DNA of 50,034 nt from an uncultured Verrucomicrobiota bacterium (GTDB lineage Bacteria; Verrucomicrobiota; Verrucomicrobiia; Limisphaerales; UBA1100), in the NCBI GenBank assembly GCA_902551155.1, contig CACDBG010000005.1:1-50034 (forward strand). Reading direction: 5' to 3'. Positions within the stretch are counted from its first letter, which is position 1; every line of letters starts with the position of its first letter. The translations under genes were made by a program, and so were the position numbers. Positions 10,138 to 17,806 of this stretch are shown here, piece by piece. The notes beneath the pieces are model-generated. The model did not search any database and had not been told where the DNA came from. It worked only from the letters and a program-made list of their open reading frames with translations.

Positions 10138-11484
10138 TTAGCGAACGGCCATGAAAACATCTTTCATGACTTCAGAGGTTGTAGGATGAGGAAAGATAAT
10201 TTCATCTATTTCCGCTTCCCGTAATTCGGTCTCGAGCATGGCAGCTGCTCCAAATATCATTTCTGAGCAGGCTCCTCCAATCATATGCACCCCAAGTAAA
10301 CGTCGCGTGCCTTCCTCGACTACCACCTTACATAGGCCTCGCTCGCCCGGGTGTTCAGCCAAGTAACGGGCGTTAACACTCATTGGAATTTTGCCGGTGG
10401 TTACCTTCATCCCGCGTTCTTCGGCTTGCTCTTTGGTTAAGCCAACTACCGCGATCTCGGGACTGGTGTAGACCACTGAGGGAATGGAGTCATAACGCAT
10501 ATGATCTTTGCGGCCGGTGATATTATGGACTACAACTTCAGCCATACGACTGGCAGCGTGGGCCAACCAAGACCTTCCAGTCACATCTCCGGCGGCCCAT
10601 ACCCCGGGAATATTGGTGGCACACCGCTCATCCACCTTAATGCCTCCACGTTCATCATAGTCCACTCGCAAATTGTCCAATCCAAGATTTGCAAGATTAG
10701 GCTTACGACCTGTAGCGACAAGAATCAGTTCACCTTGGGCGGTCAGGCTTTCATCTTTCACAGAAAACTTCACTTCACTTCCTAAAATTTCTTCAACCCT
10801 CGCTCCAACGTGAAAGGTAACATTCTTCTTAGTCAATTCACTGCGAAGAATTTTTGCCAAATCAGGATCCAAAGTCGGACAGATTTCAGGCAGAGCCTCC
10901 ACTACCGTAACCGGTACGCCAACTGAACCAAAGAGGCAGGCAAACTCGCAACCAATCACACCGCCCCCAACCACGACCAAGCTCTTGGGTAACTGCTCCA
11001 GTTCCAGAATACCGGTGGAATCCACCACATTACTCCCCTCAATACCGGGAATCGGTGGTCGTGATGGTGAAGATCCGGTGCAGATCAAAATGTTATCGGC
11101 CTCATGAGTTTCGCCATCCACTATAATCTTGCGCCCCTCTAAAAGGGTAGCCTGCCCAAAGAGAACCTCCACCTTACGTTTCTTCATAAGGCCCACAATC
11201 CCTTCGCGCATCCCGTCCATAACCTTTGTCTTGTGCGCGTTGGCTTTCTCAAAATTAAAACGAACATCAGACACCTCCACCCCGAATGCCTCGCCATGAA
11301 GGGCATGATGATAGGTCTTAGCCGCCTGTAACAAGGTCTTGGAAGGCACACAACCTTCATTAAGACACACGCCACCCAGTTTCTTTGCTTCAACCAATAA
11401 TACCTTCAAGCCCTCATCTCCGGCCTTCTTTGCCGCTATATAGCCGGCTGGTCCGGCTCCAACTATCGCCAAGTCATACTTCAC
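10138..11484 (-). CDS. lpdA: Dihydrolipoamide dehydrogenase (E3)
   Basis: 448-residue flavoprotein that reoxidises E2 dihydrolipoamide with NAD+. It has the FAD motif VGAGPAGY near the N-terminus, redox disulfide GGVCLNEGCVPSKT (Cys40, Cys45), NAD-binding VVGGGVIGCEFA, the second FAD motif GVWAAGDVTG, and active-site His433/Glu438 in HPTTSEV. Length and motifs are complete. The start is GTG and overlaps the E2 stop by four bases (GTGA), a sign of coupled translation of the complex subunits. It could serve other lipoyl complexes too, but placement supports the local one. Confidence 0.95.
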   Translation of the reverse strand: MKYDLAIVGAGPAGYIAAKKAGDEGLKVLLVEAKKLGGVCLNEGCVPSKTLLQAAKTYHHALHGEAFGVEVSDVRFNFEKANAHKTKVMDGMREGIVGLMKKRKVEVLFGQATLLEGRKIIVDGETHEADNILICTGSSPSRPPIPGIEGSNVVDSTGILELEQLPKSLVVVGGGVIGCEFACLFGSVGVPVTVVEALPEICPTLDPDLAKILRSELTKKNVTFHVGARVEEILGSEVKFSVKDESLTAQGELILVATGRKPNLANLGLDNLRVDYDERGGIKVDERCATNIPGVWAAGDVTGRSWLAHAASRMAEVVVHNITGRKDHMRYDSIPSVVYTSPEIAVVGLTKEQAEERGMKVTTGKIPMSVNARYLAEHPGERGLCKVVVEEGTRRLLGVHMIGGACSEMIFGAAAMLETELREAEIDEIIFPHPTTSEVMKDVFMAVR

Positions 11485-12830
11485 GTTGTTTCTCCTCCAT
11501 TATTTTGTCCGGCATCCTCGGCCGGATAATTTTCAAGTGTATCCACCAAATCCTTCAGAAAACGGGCTGCGGGAGCACCATCAACGGCCTGATGATCGAT
11601 GGTTAAACTTAAGGTTATACATTCGGCAGTCGTGATTTGACCGTCCTCACCTCGCACCGATTTTAAGGATATACCGCCCACACCCAAAATAGCGGCCTCC
11701 GGCGGATTGATCACAGGGGTAAAGTGATCGACTCCCAACATGCCGAGATTAGTCAGGGTAAAGGTCCCTCCACTCAATTGATCGGGTAATACCGTACCTT
11801 CAATGCAGGATTGAACCAATTCCTTGATGCCGACTGACAAATCCTCCAACGACTTGGAGCAGACACTGCGTAATACAGGCACCATAAGGCCACGCGGTGT
11901 GTCCACGGCTACTCCCAAGTGCACTTCCTCAAAGCGTGCGATTCGGTCACCCAGAAAATGCGAATTAAGGTCGGGATGCCGCTTCAATGTCTGGATCAAG
12001 GCATGAGCAATTAAATCATTGAGCGTAATTTTGGAGTGGTTTGAGTCTCCCGCTTCATCCCGCTTTCTCTTGCGGTAGGTTTGGATGGCAGTAGCGTCAA
12101 AGGTGGAATTCAAGGTGAACTGGGCCGTGTTGGAAAGAGATTCCATCATGCGCTCGGCAATCAGTTTGCGAATACCTTTCACCGGCTCCACTTTAGCCCC
12201 CTCAATGGCACCTGGCTCTAGCATATCGCCGGCTAGCGCCATGCCTGCCAGGCCTTTACCTCGAACAGGTGGTTCCAAACCCGCTTCCCGAGCTGATACT
12301 GCAGCCGAAGCACTCAGGCGCGGACGCCCGGCAAGAGCCGACTCCACATCACGTTCAATCACGCGCCCTCCCGGGCCGGTTCCGGCAATGCTTTCCGGAT
12401 CAATCCCTGAACGCAGGGCGAGTTTAACCGCACGCGGACTGACCCCCGCCTCAGGGCTTCCACCCGAAGAAGTAACAACTGGCGCCTCAGCAGCTGGAGT
12501 CGGGATGTCAGAGGAAGTTGCTGGCGGACTGGCCGGTTCAGCCGCCGGGGCCGCTGTTTCTTTTTGCGGACGCAGACCTGAGACATCCTCGCCTTCCTCA
12601 CCCACGGCCACCACGTTGGCCAAAACCGGAACATCGTCTCCCTCTTCCCAAAAGAGTTCCAATACCGTGCCCGCCGCAGTGGATTCCAAGTCAAAGCTAG
12701 CCTTATCAGTCTCAATAACCGCCAGCACAGCTCCCTCCTCCACCACCGCACCGGGAGCAACCTTCCACTCAGCAAGGATACAATCCTCCACTGACTGTCC
12801 CAGTCGGGGCATGATCACGGGTGTTGCCAT
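11481..12830 (-). CDS. Dihydrolipoamide acyltransferase (E2)
   Basis: 449 residues in standard E2 order. A single lipoyl domain (~1-80) carries the lipoylated Lys43 in IETDKASFDL. An Ala/Pro/Ser-rich linker (~85-125) precedes an E3/E1-binding domain (~127-165, SPRAVKLALRSGIDP and GTGPGGRVIERDV). After a second linker comes the catalytic core with the HxxxDG motif DHQAVDGAPAARF. It carries acyl groups from E1 to CoA in the cytoplasm. It is the first enzyme gene after the DeoR regulator (26 bp gap) and overlaps E3. Acyl specificity (acetyl, branched or other) is not decidable from these motifs. Confidence 0.93.
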   Translation of the reverse strand: MATPVIMPRLGQSVEDCILAEWKVAPGAVVEEGAVLAVIETDKASFDLESTAAGTVLELFWEEGDDVPVLANVVAVGEEGEDVSGLRPQKETAAPAAEPASPPATSSDIPTPAAEAPVVTSSGGSPEAGVSPRAVKLALRSGIDPESIAGTGPGGRVIERDVESALAGRPRLSASAAVSAREAGLEPPVRGKGLAGMALAGDMLEPGAIEGAKVEPVKGIRKLIAERMMESLSNTAQFTLNSTFDATAIQTYRKRKRDEAGDSNHSKITLNDLIAHALIQTLKRHPDLNSHFLGDRIARFEEVHLGVAVDTPRGLMVPVLRSVCSKSLEDLSVGIKELVQSCIEGTVLPDQLSGGTFTLTNLGMLGVDHFTPVINPPEAAILGVGGISLKSVRGEDGQITTAECITLSLTIDHQAVDGAPAARFLKDLVDTLENYPAEDAGQNNGGETT

Positions 12831-12856
12831 AATTATAGTTCCTTTATTTTATCAGG

Positions 12857-13636
12857 TTAAACCAAGCGCACCTTTACGTCCTGCTTGCGCAGGGCCCGGG
12901 CATCCTTGGCAGGAAATTTCTTGTCAGTAATCAAAACGTCCACGTTATCAAATCCGCTGACGCGGGAGAAGGATACTTTCCCCCACTTGCGCGAGTCAGC
13001 CAACAGGATGACTTGGCGGGCCTGCTTCTGCACCAAATCCTTGGTGAACGCCTCATTGGGATCGGTCGTGGTGAGGCCATCCTTAATGGAGAACCCCATG
13101 GTTCCCATAAAAGCCTTGTCCACCCTCACCTTATCCAAAACCGCGCGGGTAAGAGGACCAACCATGGTTTGGCTTAAAAACCGCAATTCACCACCGGTAA
13201 GAATGATGCGTAATCGTGAATTGGATAGCTCAGTGGCTGCCCGCAGAGAATTAGTCACCACTGTTAGATCCGACCGATCAGCCAACAAACTTGCCAACTC
13301 CATCACCGTGCTGCCGCCATCCAAAAAAATTGAATCGCCTGAACTAATCAACTTTACCGACTCCGCCGCAATCAAGCGCTTCTCTTTGGAGGCTAGGCCG
13401 GTCTTGGTGTCAAAACCCGACTCCTCCAAGCGACTCTCCATGCTGATCGCTCCACCGTGAACGCGACGCACCCGACCCTCATCCTCCATGGCCTCTAAAT
13501 CCCGGCGGACAGTCGCAACCGACACCTTCAGGTCCCTGCGCAAATCCTCCACCCGAACAATACCTGCCTGACGAATGAGGTTTCTCATTCGTTCACGCCT
13601 TTGAGAGGCCAGATCAGTTCTAAGCTCGGTTACCAC
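12857..13636 (-). CDS. DeoR-family transcriptional regulator
   Basis: 259 residues. The N-terminal DeoR helix-turn-helix (~18-65) contains VEDLRRDLKVSVATVRRDL and the family hallmark RRVHGGA. The C-terminal sugar-phosphate sensor domain has FLDGGSTVMELA, VVTNSL, LTGGELR and LLADSRKWGKVSF. Family members usually repress carbohydrate operons and are released by a phosphorylated sugar intermediate. GTG start. It heads the operon it probably controls, and phased GATCG repeats lie 14-38 bp before the start, suggesting autoregulation. The inducer is probably a sugar or polyol phosphate of this pathway (inference). Confidence 0.92.
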   Translation of the reverse strand: MVTELRTDLASQRRERMRNLIRQAGIVRVEDLRRDLKVSVATVRRDLEAMEDEGRVRRVHGGAISMESRLEESGFDTKTGLASKEKRLIAAESVKLISSGDSIFLDGGSTVMELASLLADRSDLTVVTNSLRAATELSNSRLRIILTGGELRFLSQTMVGPLTRAVLDKVRVDKAFMGTMGFSIKDGLTTTDPNEAFTKDLVQKQARQVILLADSRKWGKVSFSRVSGFDNVDVLITDKKFPAKDARALRKQDVKVRLV

Positions 13637-13644
13637 AGTGATTG

Positions 13645-13677
13645 TTTTTGATCGTTAATGATCGATTTTGATCGAAA
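13645..13677 (-). promoter_or_regulatory. Putative DeoR operator: three 10-bp phased repeats
   Basis: GATCG recurs at 13650, 13660 and 13670 on the plus strand, exactly one helical turn apart, within an AT-rich frame. Read towards the operon, each unit is CGATCA followed by four A/T bases. The array ends 8-9 bp before the regulator GTG. DeoR-family repressors commonly bind short direct repeats at this position, so this is the best candidate operator of the operon. No clear -35/-10 pair could be assigned. Confidence 0.6.
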
Positions 13678-13782
13678 CCAATCACAAATAAAAGCACAAA
13701 ATTAGCAAGCACGGGATATAGTCAGATTGAAATGGTGATCCTCTGAACTTCTCTGAACCAGGATGACGAGGCAGACTTCAGT

Positions 13783-13829
13783 TAAAAAAAAGTGCCCGTA
13801 AGATTTACTTACAGGCACTTTATTTTTTC
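13783..13829 (-). terminator. Rho-independent terminator, potentially bidirectional
   Basis: AAAGTGCC (13789-13796) and GTAAG (13798-13802) pair with CTTAC (13808-13812) and GGCACTTT (13814-13821) around an ATTTA loop, with one mismatch. An A-run lies on the left (T-run for the minus strand) and TATTTTTT on the right, so it can stop transcripts in both directions. It would close the amtB-glnK transcript, about 250 bp after glnK, and insulate the DeoR operon. Confidence 0.85.
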
Positions 13830-14068
13830 AACCCAAGCAACAAATCACGTTAGACCCGACAACAACCAGACTAGGCAGGAGACACTATCGACCTTCCAGT
13901 TGATGTAATTTGCCGCCTAATATCTCAATAAACTCCAAGCACCTCCTTTCTTTGTTAGTTGGGCCGGCGCGCTGCCCTGTCCAAGCAACAGCGCGCCGGC
14001 ACATTTTATCTATCTCTCGTTCCCTGTTCTACATATTCTCGTGTAACCGAGAATAATTCATTATTAGT
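13830..14068 (-). other. Structured non-coding segment between glnK and its terminator
   Basis: No ordinary gene here. On the glnK strand it holds, in order, an 8-bp dyad TATTCTCG/CGAGAATA (14034-14055), a perfect 12-bp GC hairpin GCCGGCGCGCTG/CAGCGCGCCGGC (13963-14000) with a 14-nt loop, and the purine run GAAAGGAGGTG at 13941-13950, which perfectly matches anti-Shine-Dalgarno. A 17-codon TTG frame (13885-13938) starts only 3 nt after that run. It then reaches the terminator at 13783-13829. This could be a glnK 3'-UTR RNA, a small regulatory RNA or a leader for a tiny peptide; the sequence does not decide. Confidence 0.45.
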
Positions 14069-14070
14069 TA

Positions 14071-14421
<351 letters not shown>

Positions 14422-14436
14422 CTATTAACGACTTTT

Positions 14437-15972
14437 TTAATTTTCAGAAGCAACAGTAAAATCTGGATAGGCTTCTTGGGCATGTTCCGTTTTATCAAGA
14501 CCTGATGTTTCCTCTTCTTCTGACACTCGAACACCCATTACAGATTTAATTATGGAAAATACCACTAAAGAAAAGATGAATGCCCAGGCGCATATCATGA
14601 GAGTTCCTTTTAGCTGCGCGCCGAATGTATGATCCGGGTTGAGAGAAAATATTCCTACAGCGAGCGTGCCCCAAATACCACATACACCGTGGACCGAAAT
14701 TGCTCCCACTGGATCATCGATTTTGATGTTGTCAAACATGACAATGGAGAACACAACGATGCATCCTGCAATTAAGCCGATTAAAATGCTCGAACCCATT
14801 CCAACTGTATCAGCTCCAGCAGTAATACCAACCAAGCCGGCTAGCATTCCATTCAGAGCCATTGTTAAGTCAGGTTTGGTGAACTTGATCCAAGAAACAA
14901 CCATTGCAGCCAAGCCACCTGCACAGGCAGCCAATGCAGTTGTCACAAACACATGCCCCACCAGCAATGGGTCAGCACTCAACACTGAACCACCGTTAAA
15001 CCCGAACCATCCAAGGAACAGTAGAAAAACACCTATTGTGGCAAGCGGCAGGCTATGACCGGGAATTGGCTTCATTCCCTCAGAAGTGTATTTTCCAAGT
15101 CTGGGCCCAAGTACAATTACACAGGCAAGTGCAGCAAATCCTCCAAAACCATGAACAATTGACGACCCAGCAAAGTCATAAAATCCGGCATTATCAAGAT
15201 AGCCCGTCCCCCACTTCCAAGCGCCTGATATTGGATACGCAAAAGTTACGAGCAGAAACGCAAAAACCATAAATGAACTAAGTTTTATTCGTTCTGCTAC
15301 AGCGCCCGACACAATTGTAGCTGCGGTAGCTGCAAACATTGCCTGGAAGATAAAATCTGTCCACCAGTTGTAGTCTGCGTAACCATCGGAAAGGTTTGCT
15401 TGGTTCCATTCATCAGCTTTCTCTTGAGTGGTCTCTGGGTTACCAAACCAACTTCCTGACGCCACAAGTCCATTCCAGGCTGCATCTTCGGCGGGCAGAG
15501 GTTTCCCATCATCATCGTAAGCAGAACCGGGATACATAGCATTGAAACCCCAAACTGCATAGGTGAGTACGCCGATGCAAATAATGAAAACATTCTTAAA
15601 TAGGACGTTTACAGTATTTTTTGATCGGCTTAACCCTGCTTCCAGAGCTGAAAATCCTAGATGCATCAAAAAAACCAAAGCTGCAGCCAAAAGCAGCCAA
15701 AGGTTACTGGTAGTAAAAAAAGGATTATCTGCTCCTTGGTTTTCGATTGCGTCATAATTATAAATATTAAGGCCTGTCGATTCAGCTGACTCACTCTCGG
15801 CCCCATCACTAGATTTTTCACTAGATTCCTGCTCGACCGGAGCAGTTTCTTCTGTGTTAAGTGGTTCGGGTTCTTCTTGGGCGTAAAGCTCGCTAGTAAA
15901 TCCAACTAGTGAGAACATTAAAAACATACCCAATATAAAACTGTGCTTGGTTGGTTTTAGTATTTCTTTCAT
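14437..15972 (-). CDS. amtB: Ammonium transporter with cleavable signal and acidic N-terminal region
   Basis: 511 residues, longer than the ~400-430 of typical Amt because of a signal peptide (~1-31, ending LYAQ) and about 50 acidic Ser/Glu/Asp-rich residues before the first helix (LWLLLAAALVFLMHLGFSAL). About eleven membrane helices follow, with the twin-His pore residues in SSIVHGFGGFAAL and ISVHGVCGIWGT and the conserved FGFNGGS. It conducts ammonium across the inner membrane and pairs with GlnK encoded 27 bp downstream. A sigma-54-like promoter lies upstream, consistent with nitrogen control. The acidic periplasmic leader is unusual in E. coli terms but known in other phyla. Confidence 0.94.
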   Translation of the reverse strand: MKEILKPTKHSFILGMFLMFSLVGFTSELYAQEEPEPLNTEETAPVEQESSEKSSDGAESESAESTGLNIYNYDAIENQGADNPFFTTSNLWLLLAAALVFLMHLGFSALEAGLSRSKNTVNVLFKNVFIICIGVLTYAVWGFNAMYPGSAYDDDGKPLPAEDAAWNGLVASGSWFGNPETTQEKADEWNQANLSDGYADYNWWTDFIFQAMFAATAATIVSGAVAERIKLSSFMVFAFLLVTFAYPISGAWKWGTGYLDNAGFYDFAGSSIVHGFGGFAALACVIVLGPRLGKYTSEGMKPIPGHSLPLATIGVFLLFLGWFGFNGGSVLSADPLLVGHVFVTTALAACAGGLAAMVVSWIKFTKPDLTMALNGMLAGLVGITAGADTVGMGSSILIGLIAGCIVVFSIVMFDNIKIDDPVGAISVHGVCGIWGTLAVGIFSLNPDHTFGAQLKGTLMICAWAFIFSLVVFSIIKSVMGVRVSEEEETSGLDKTEHAQEAYPDFTVASEN

Positions 15973-16280
15973 TTTCTTAGATTAATTTTAAGGCTAAAGA
16001 CAAAGCTCTAACCTAAGAAACCCTTAAGCTCGTGGTATGCCACACCGAATGAAAAACACTTTTAAATATTAATCATTAAGATGAATAAAATTCATCTTAT
16101 GAAGAAGAGGCTATTATAACTGATGTATTTTAATGCACTTACTCTTGGATGATTTTTTTTTAAAGTGAATGTTTATATTAAAAATTTTCAAATGAAGAGA
16201 TCTGGTTAGTTTGTTTTTTGTCCAAGTGTCCAAAAAAAGACACATGGTTATATTTAGCTTAATTGGTAAGCTAGCTCATA
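15973..16280. other. AT-rich upstream region of amtB
   Basis: No ORF of note. Besides the sigma-54-like site it contains a perfect 9-bp inverted repeat AAGATGAAT/ATTCATCTT with a 3-nt loop (16078-16098), about 35 bp upstream of that site, a possible operator or activator site. A GTGTC/GACAC dyad lies at 16226-16243. The rest is unstructured AT-rich DNA. Confidence 0.4.
16026..16046 (-). promoter_or_regulatory. Weak sigma-54-like promoter of amtB
   Basis: On the minus strand TGGCA followed by GCT keeps the invariant GG-N10-GC spacing (GG at 16041-16040, GC at 16029-16028) of sigma-54 promoters, 56 bp before the amtB start. The -24 box is good, but the TT before the -12 GC is replaced by GA. 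The adjoining GTGGTATGCCAC near-palindrome may instead be an operator. Nitrogen genes are classical sigma-54 targets, which raises its plausibility. Confidence 0.4.
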
Positions 16281-16311
16281 AAAAACCCCTTCCTTTGAAA
16301 AAAGGAAGGGG
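16281..16311 (-). terminator. Rho-independent terminator of porin gene
   Basis: CCCCTTCCTTT (16286-16296) and AAAGGAAGGGG (16301-16311) form a perfect 11-bp stem with a GAAA loop. Five A's at 16281-16285 give the U-run on the minus strand. It follows the porin stop by about 50 bp and separates the porin from amtB. Confidence 0.9.
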
Positions 16312-16361
16312 CCTATCGCAAATAGTCTCTAAGATGAATAATTAGAAACTATAATGATTTA

Positions 16362-17441
16362 CTAAAAGCTATACACCAAACTTAGAGTAATGCTCTCCTC
16401 ATCTGCAGACGCCCCTTCCCAATCTGAAGTCATGTATTCCAGCCGAGTTTGCACGCCATCCCATAATGCATAATCAACGCCGATTGCATATGACTTGATA
16501 TCGCTCTTTGTAGTGGTGATATCATCATCACCAAACTCATAGCGGCCCATGAGGGTTACTGTCTCAGAGAGTTCATAAAAGGCATATACCTGGTATATTT
16601 CCGCGTCTGCACCTGAGTCATCGTCCACCCAATCAGCTGCAAGATCTACGCTAAGCCCTTCAACTGGTATTGGCAAATTGACGGCAGCATAATAATAATC
16701 AGTTTCATCACTATCTGCTCCCATGCCTAATACGGCTCCAACATAAACCCCAAATCCATTATCACCCAAGTAAGTGCCTTCTGAAGGTGTGTATGAAATA
16801 GCCCCGAGATAGCCCACAGACCCAGCATCGTCTGTTGCATTTGTGTTAAAACCGTCGTAATCATTGGCCACACCAAAAGTGAGACCAATGTTATCATTAA
16901 GTTGATAATCAGCTTTTACACCTACATGGTGGGTTGGCTCTACAGCAAAACCCCAGCCACGCTCATAGAAGGCATTCGCGGAGTAATCATAAACTTCATA
17001 TCCAACTACAGTACCCCAGAGGCCTGCTGTAAGATTAAGCCCTGTTCCAACATCTACCATCATATTGATGTTTGCTTCCATCAACTCCAGTGTCCCTCCA
17101 CTACCAGAGTCCTGCGTTCCAAGATCACTGGCTTCAGGACCAATCCACATTCCCAGATTAAATCCGGATGTTCCGTCCTCGCCCATGGGTTTACTTAAGG
17201 TTAAACTTACTATATCCATTCTGAATTTATCAGTAGAACCTGATCCAGAATTGAAAGTATTACCTCCACCACTAGCCGGATGTGACCCCATTGCATACGC
17301 TGTAGCAACATAACCACTTAACTCAATGGAGGCAGATTCCACCTCTGCTGGGGCAACAGCTTCCTGAGCCTGAGCAAAAGGAGAAAGAGTCACAACACCT
17401 GCTGCAGCAAGTGCCATAGTCCATTTATTTGTTTTAATCAT
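16362..17441 (-). CDS. Outer-membrane beta-barrel porin
   Basis: 359 residues with a Sec signal peptide (~1-25, cleaved after PFAQA). The mature protein is rich in Gly, Asp and aromatic residues in alternating strands (SIELSGYVATAYAM, NLTAGLWGT, VTLMGRYEFGDDD) and ends with SLVYSF, a C-terminal Phe that is the BAM insertion signal. It resembles the short putative porins of the Gcw_chp/TorF type. The gene is monocistronic, with an AAGGA ribosome site, its own terminator, a good sigma-54-like promoter and a divergent LysR gene. Its place beside amtB-glnK suggests uptake of a nitrogen-containing solute, which is inference. Confidence 0.82.
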   Translation of the reverse strand: MIKTNKWTMALAAAGVVTLSPFAQAQEAVAPAEVESASIELSGYVATAYAMGSHPASGGGNTFNSGSGSTDKFRMDIVSLTLSKPMGEDGTSGFNLGMWIGPEASDLGTQDSGSGGTLELMEANINMMVDVGTGLNLTAGLWGTVVGYEVYDYSANAFYERGWGFAVEPTHHVGVKADYQLNDNIGLTFGVANDYDGFNTNATDDAGSVGYLGAISYTPSEGTYLGDNGFGVYVGAVLGMGADSDETDYYYAAVNLPIPVEGLSVDLAADWVDDDSGADAEIYQVYAFYELSETVTLMGRYEFGDDDITTTKSDIKSYAIGVDYALWDGVQTRLEYMTSDWEGASADEESITLSLVYSF

Positions 17442-17540
17442 TAGTTTCCTTGTATTCCTTTTATTACTTTTTAAAAAACAGTTTTTTATTATTAAGGCAC
17501 TTTGACTATACCTTGCACCCTAAAAGGCGCTTCTGTAATT

Positions 17541-17560
17541 TGAGCTACTATAGTGCCAAC
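17541..17560 (-). promoter_or_regulatory. Sigma-54-type promoter of porin gene
   Basis: Read on the minus strand the site is TTGGCACTATAGTAGCTC: a perfect -24 box TTGGCAC, then GC exactly ten bases after GG, followed by T. Consensus is YTGGCAC-N5-TTGCW; only one T of the -12 box differs. The predicted start is near 17532, leaving a ~90-nt leader. Sigma-54 control implies an enhancer-binding activator such as NtrC, but no clear NtrC site was found. Confidence 0.62.
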
Positions 17561-17772
17561 AAACTGTAAGTCATAACTCGAATATTTATTCGTAATAATG
17601 AATTAATTTCATAAATTATTATTGATCAAAAAAACGTAATGCTAAAATTGTTTATTAAACAGTAAGCGCTAAGGTAAAAATAAATATTATTGTAAGTAGT
17701 GTCAGCGCAATGAATATATAATCGATCCTTCTCATATGAGTTTACATGCATGAACCATGCCACAATTAATAT

Positions 17773-17790
17773 TTGGCTTGTAAAATGCTT
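17773..17790 (+). promoter_or_regulatory. Possible sigma-54-like site before LysR gene
   Basis: TTGGCTTG followed by ATGCT has GG-N10-GC spacing (17775-17788). Transcription would begin only ~5-7 bases before the LysR ATG, which leaves almost no leader, so this could be chance in AT-rich DNA. Confidence 0.25.
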
Positions 17791-17806
17791 TTATCCTCAT
17801 TGCTGA

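Larger units (their letters stand above)
17442..17806. other. Divergent regulatory region between porin and LysR genes
   Basis: 365 bp, strongly AT-rich, no coding potential. It holds the porin sigma-54-like promoter, a second GG-N10-GC site facing the LysR gene, and a perfect GCATG-AAC-CATGC dyad at 17748-17760, some 50 bp before the LysR start and a candidate regulator site. Nothing else distinctive is seen. Confidence 0.5.

Noticed and set aside
12085-12930. 281-codon open frame on the plus strand opposite E2 and the regulator
   Set aside because: Ser/Ala/Pro-rich translation with no motifs; the minus strand encodes a textbook E2, so this is an antisense shadow.
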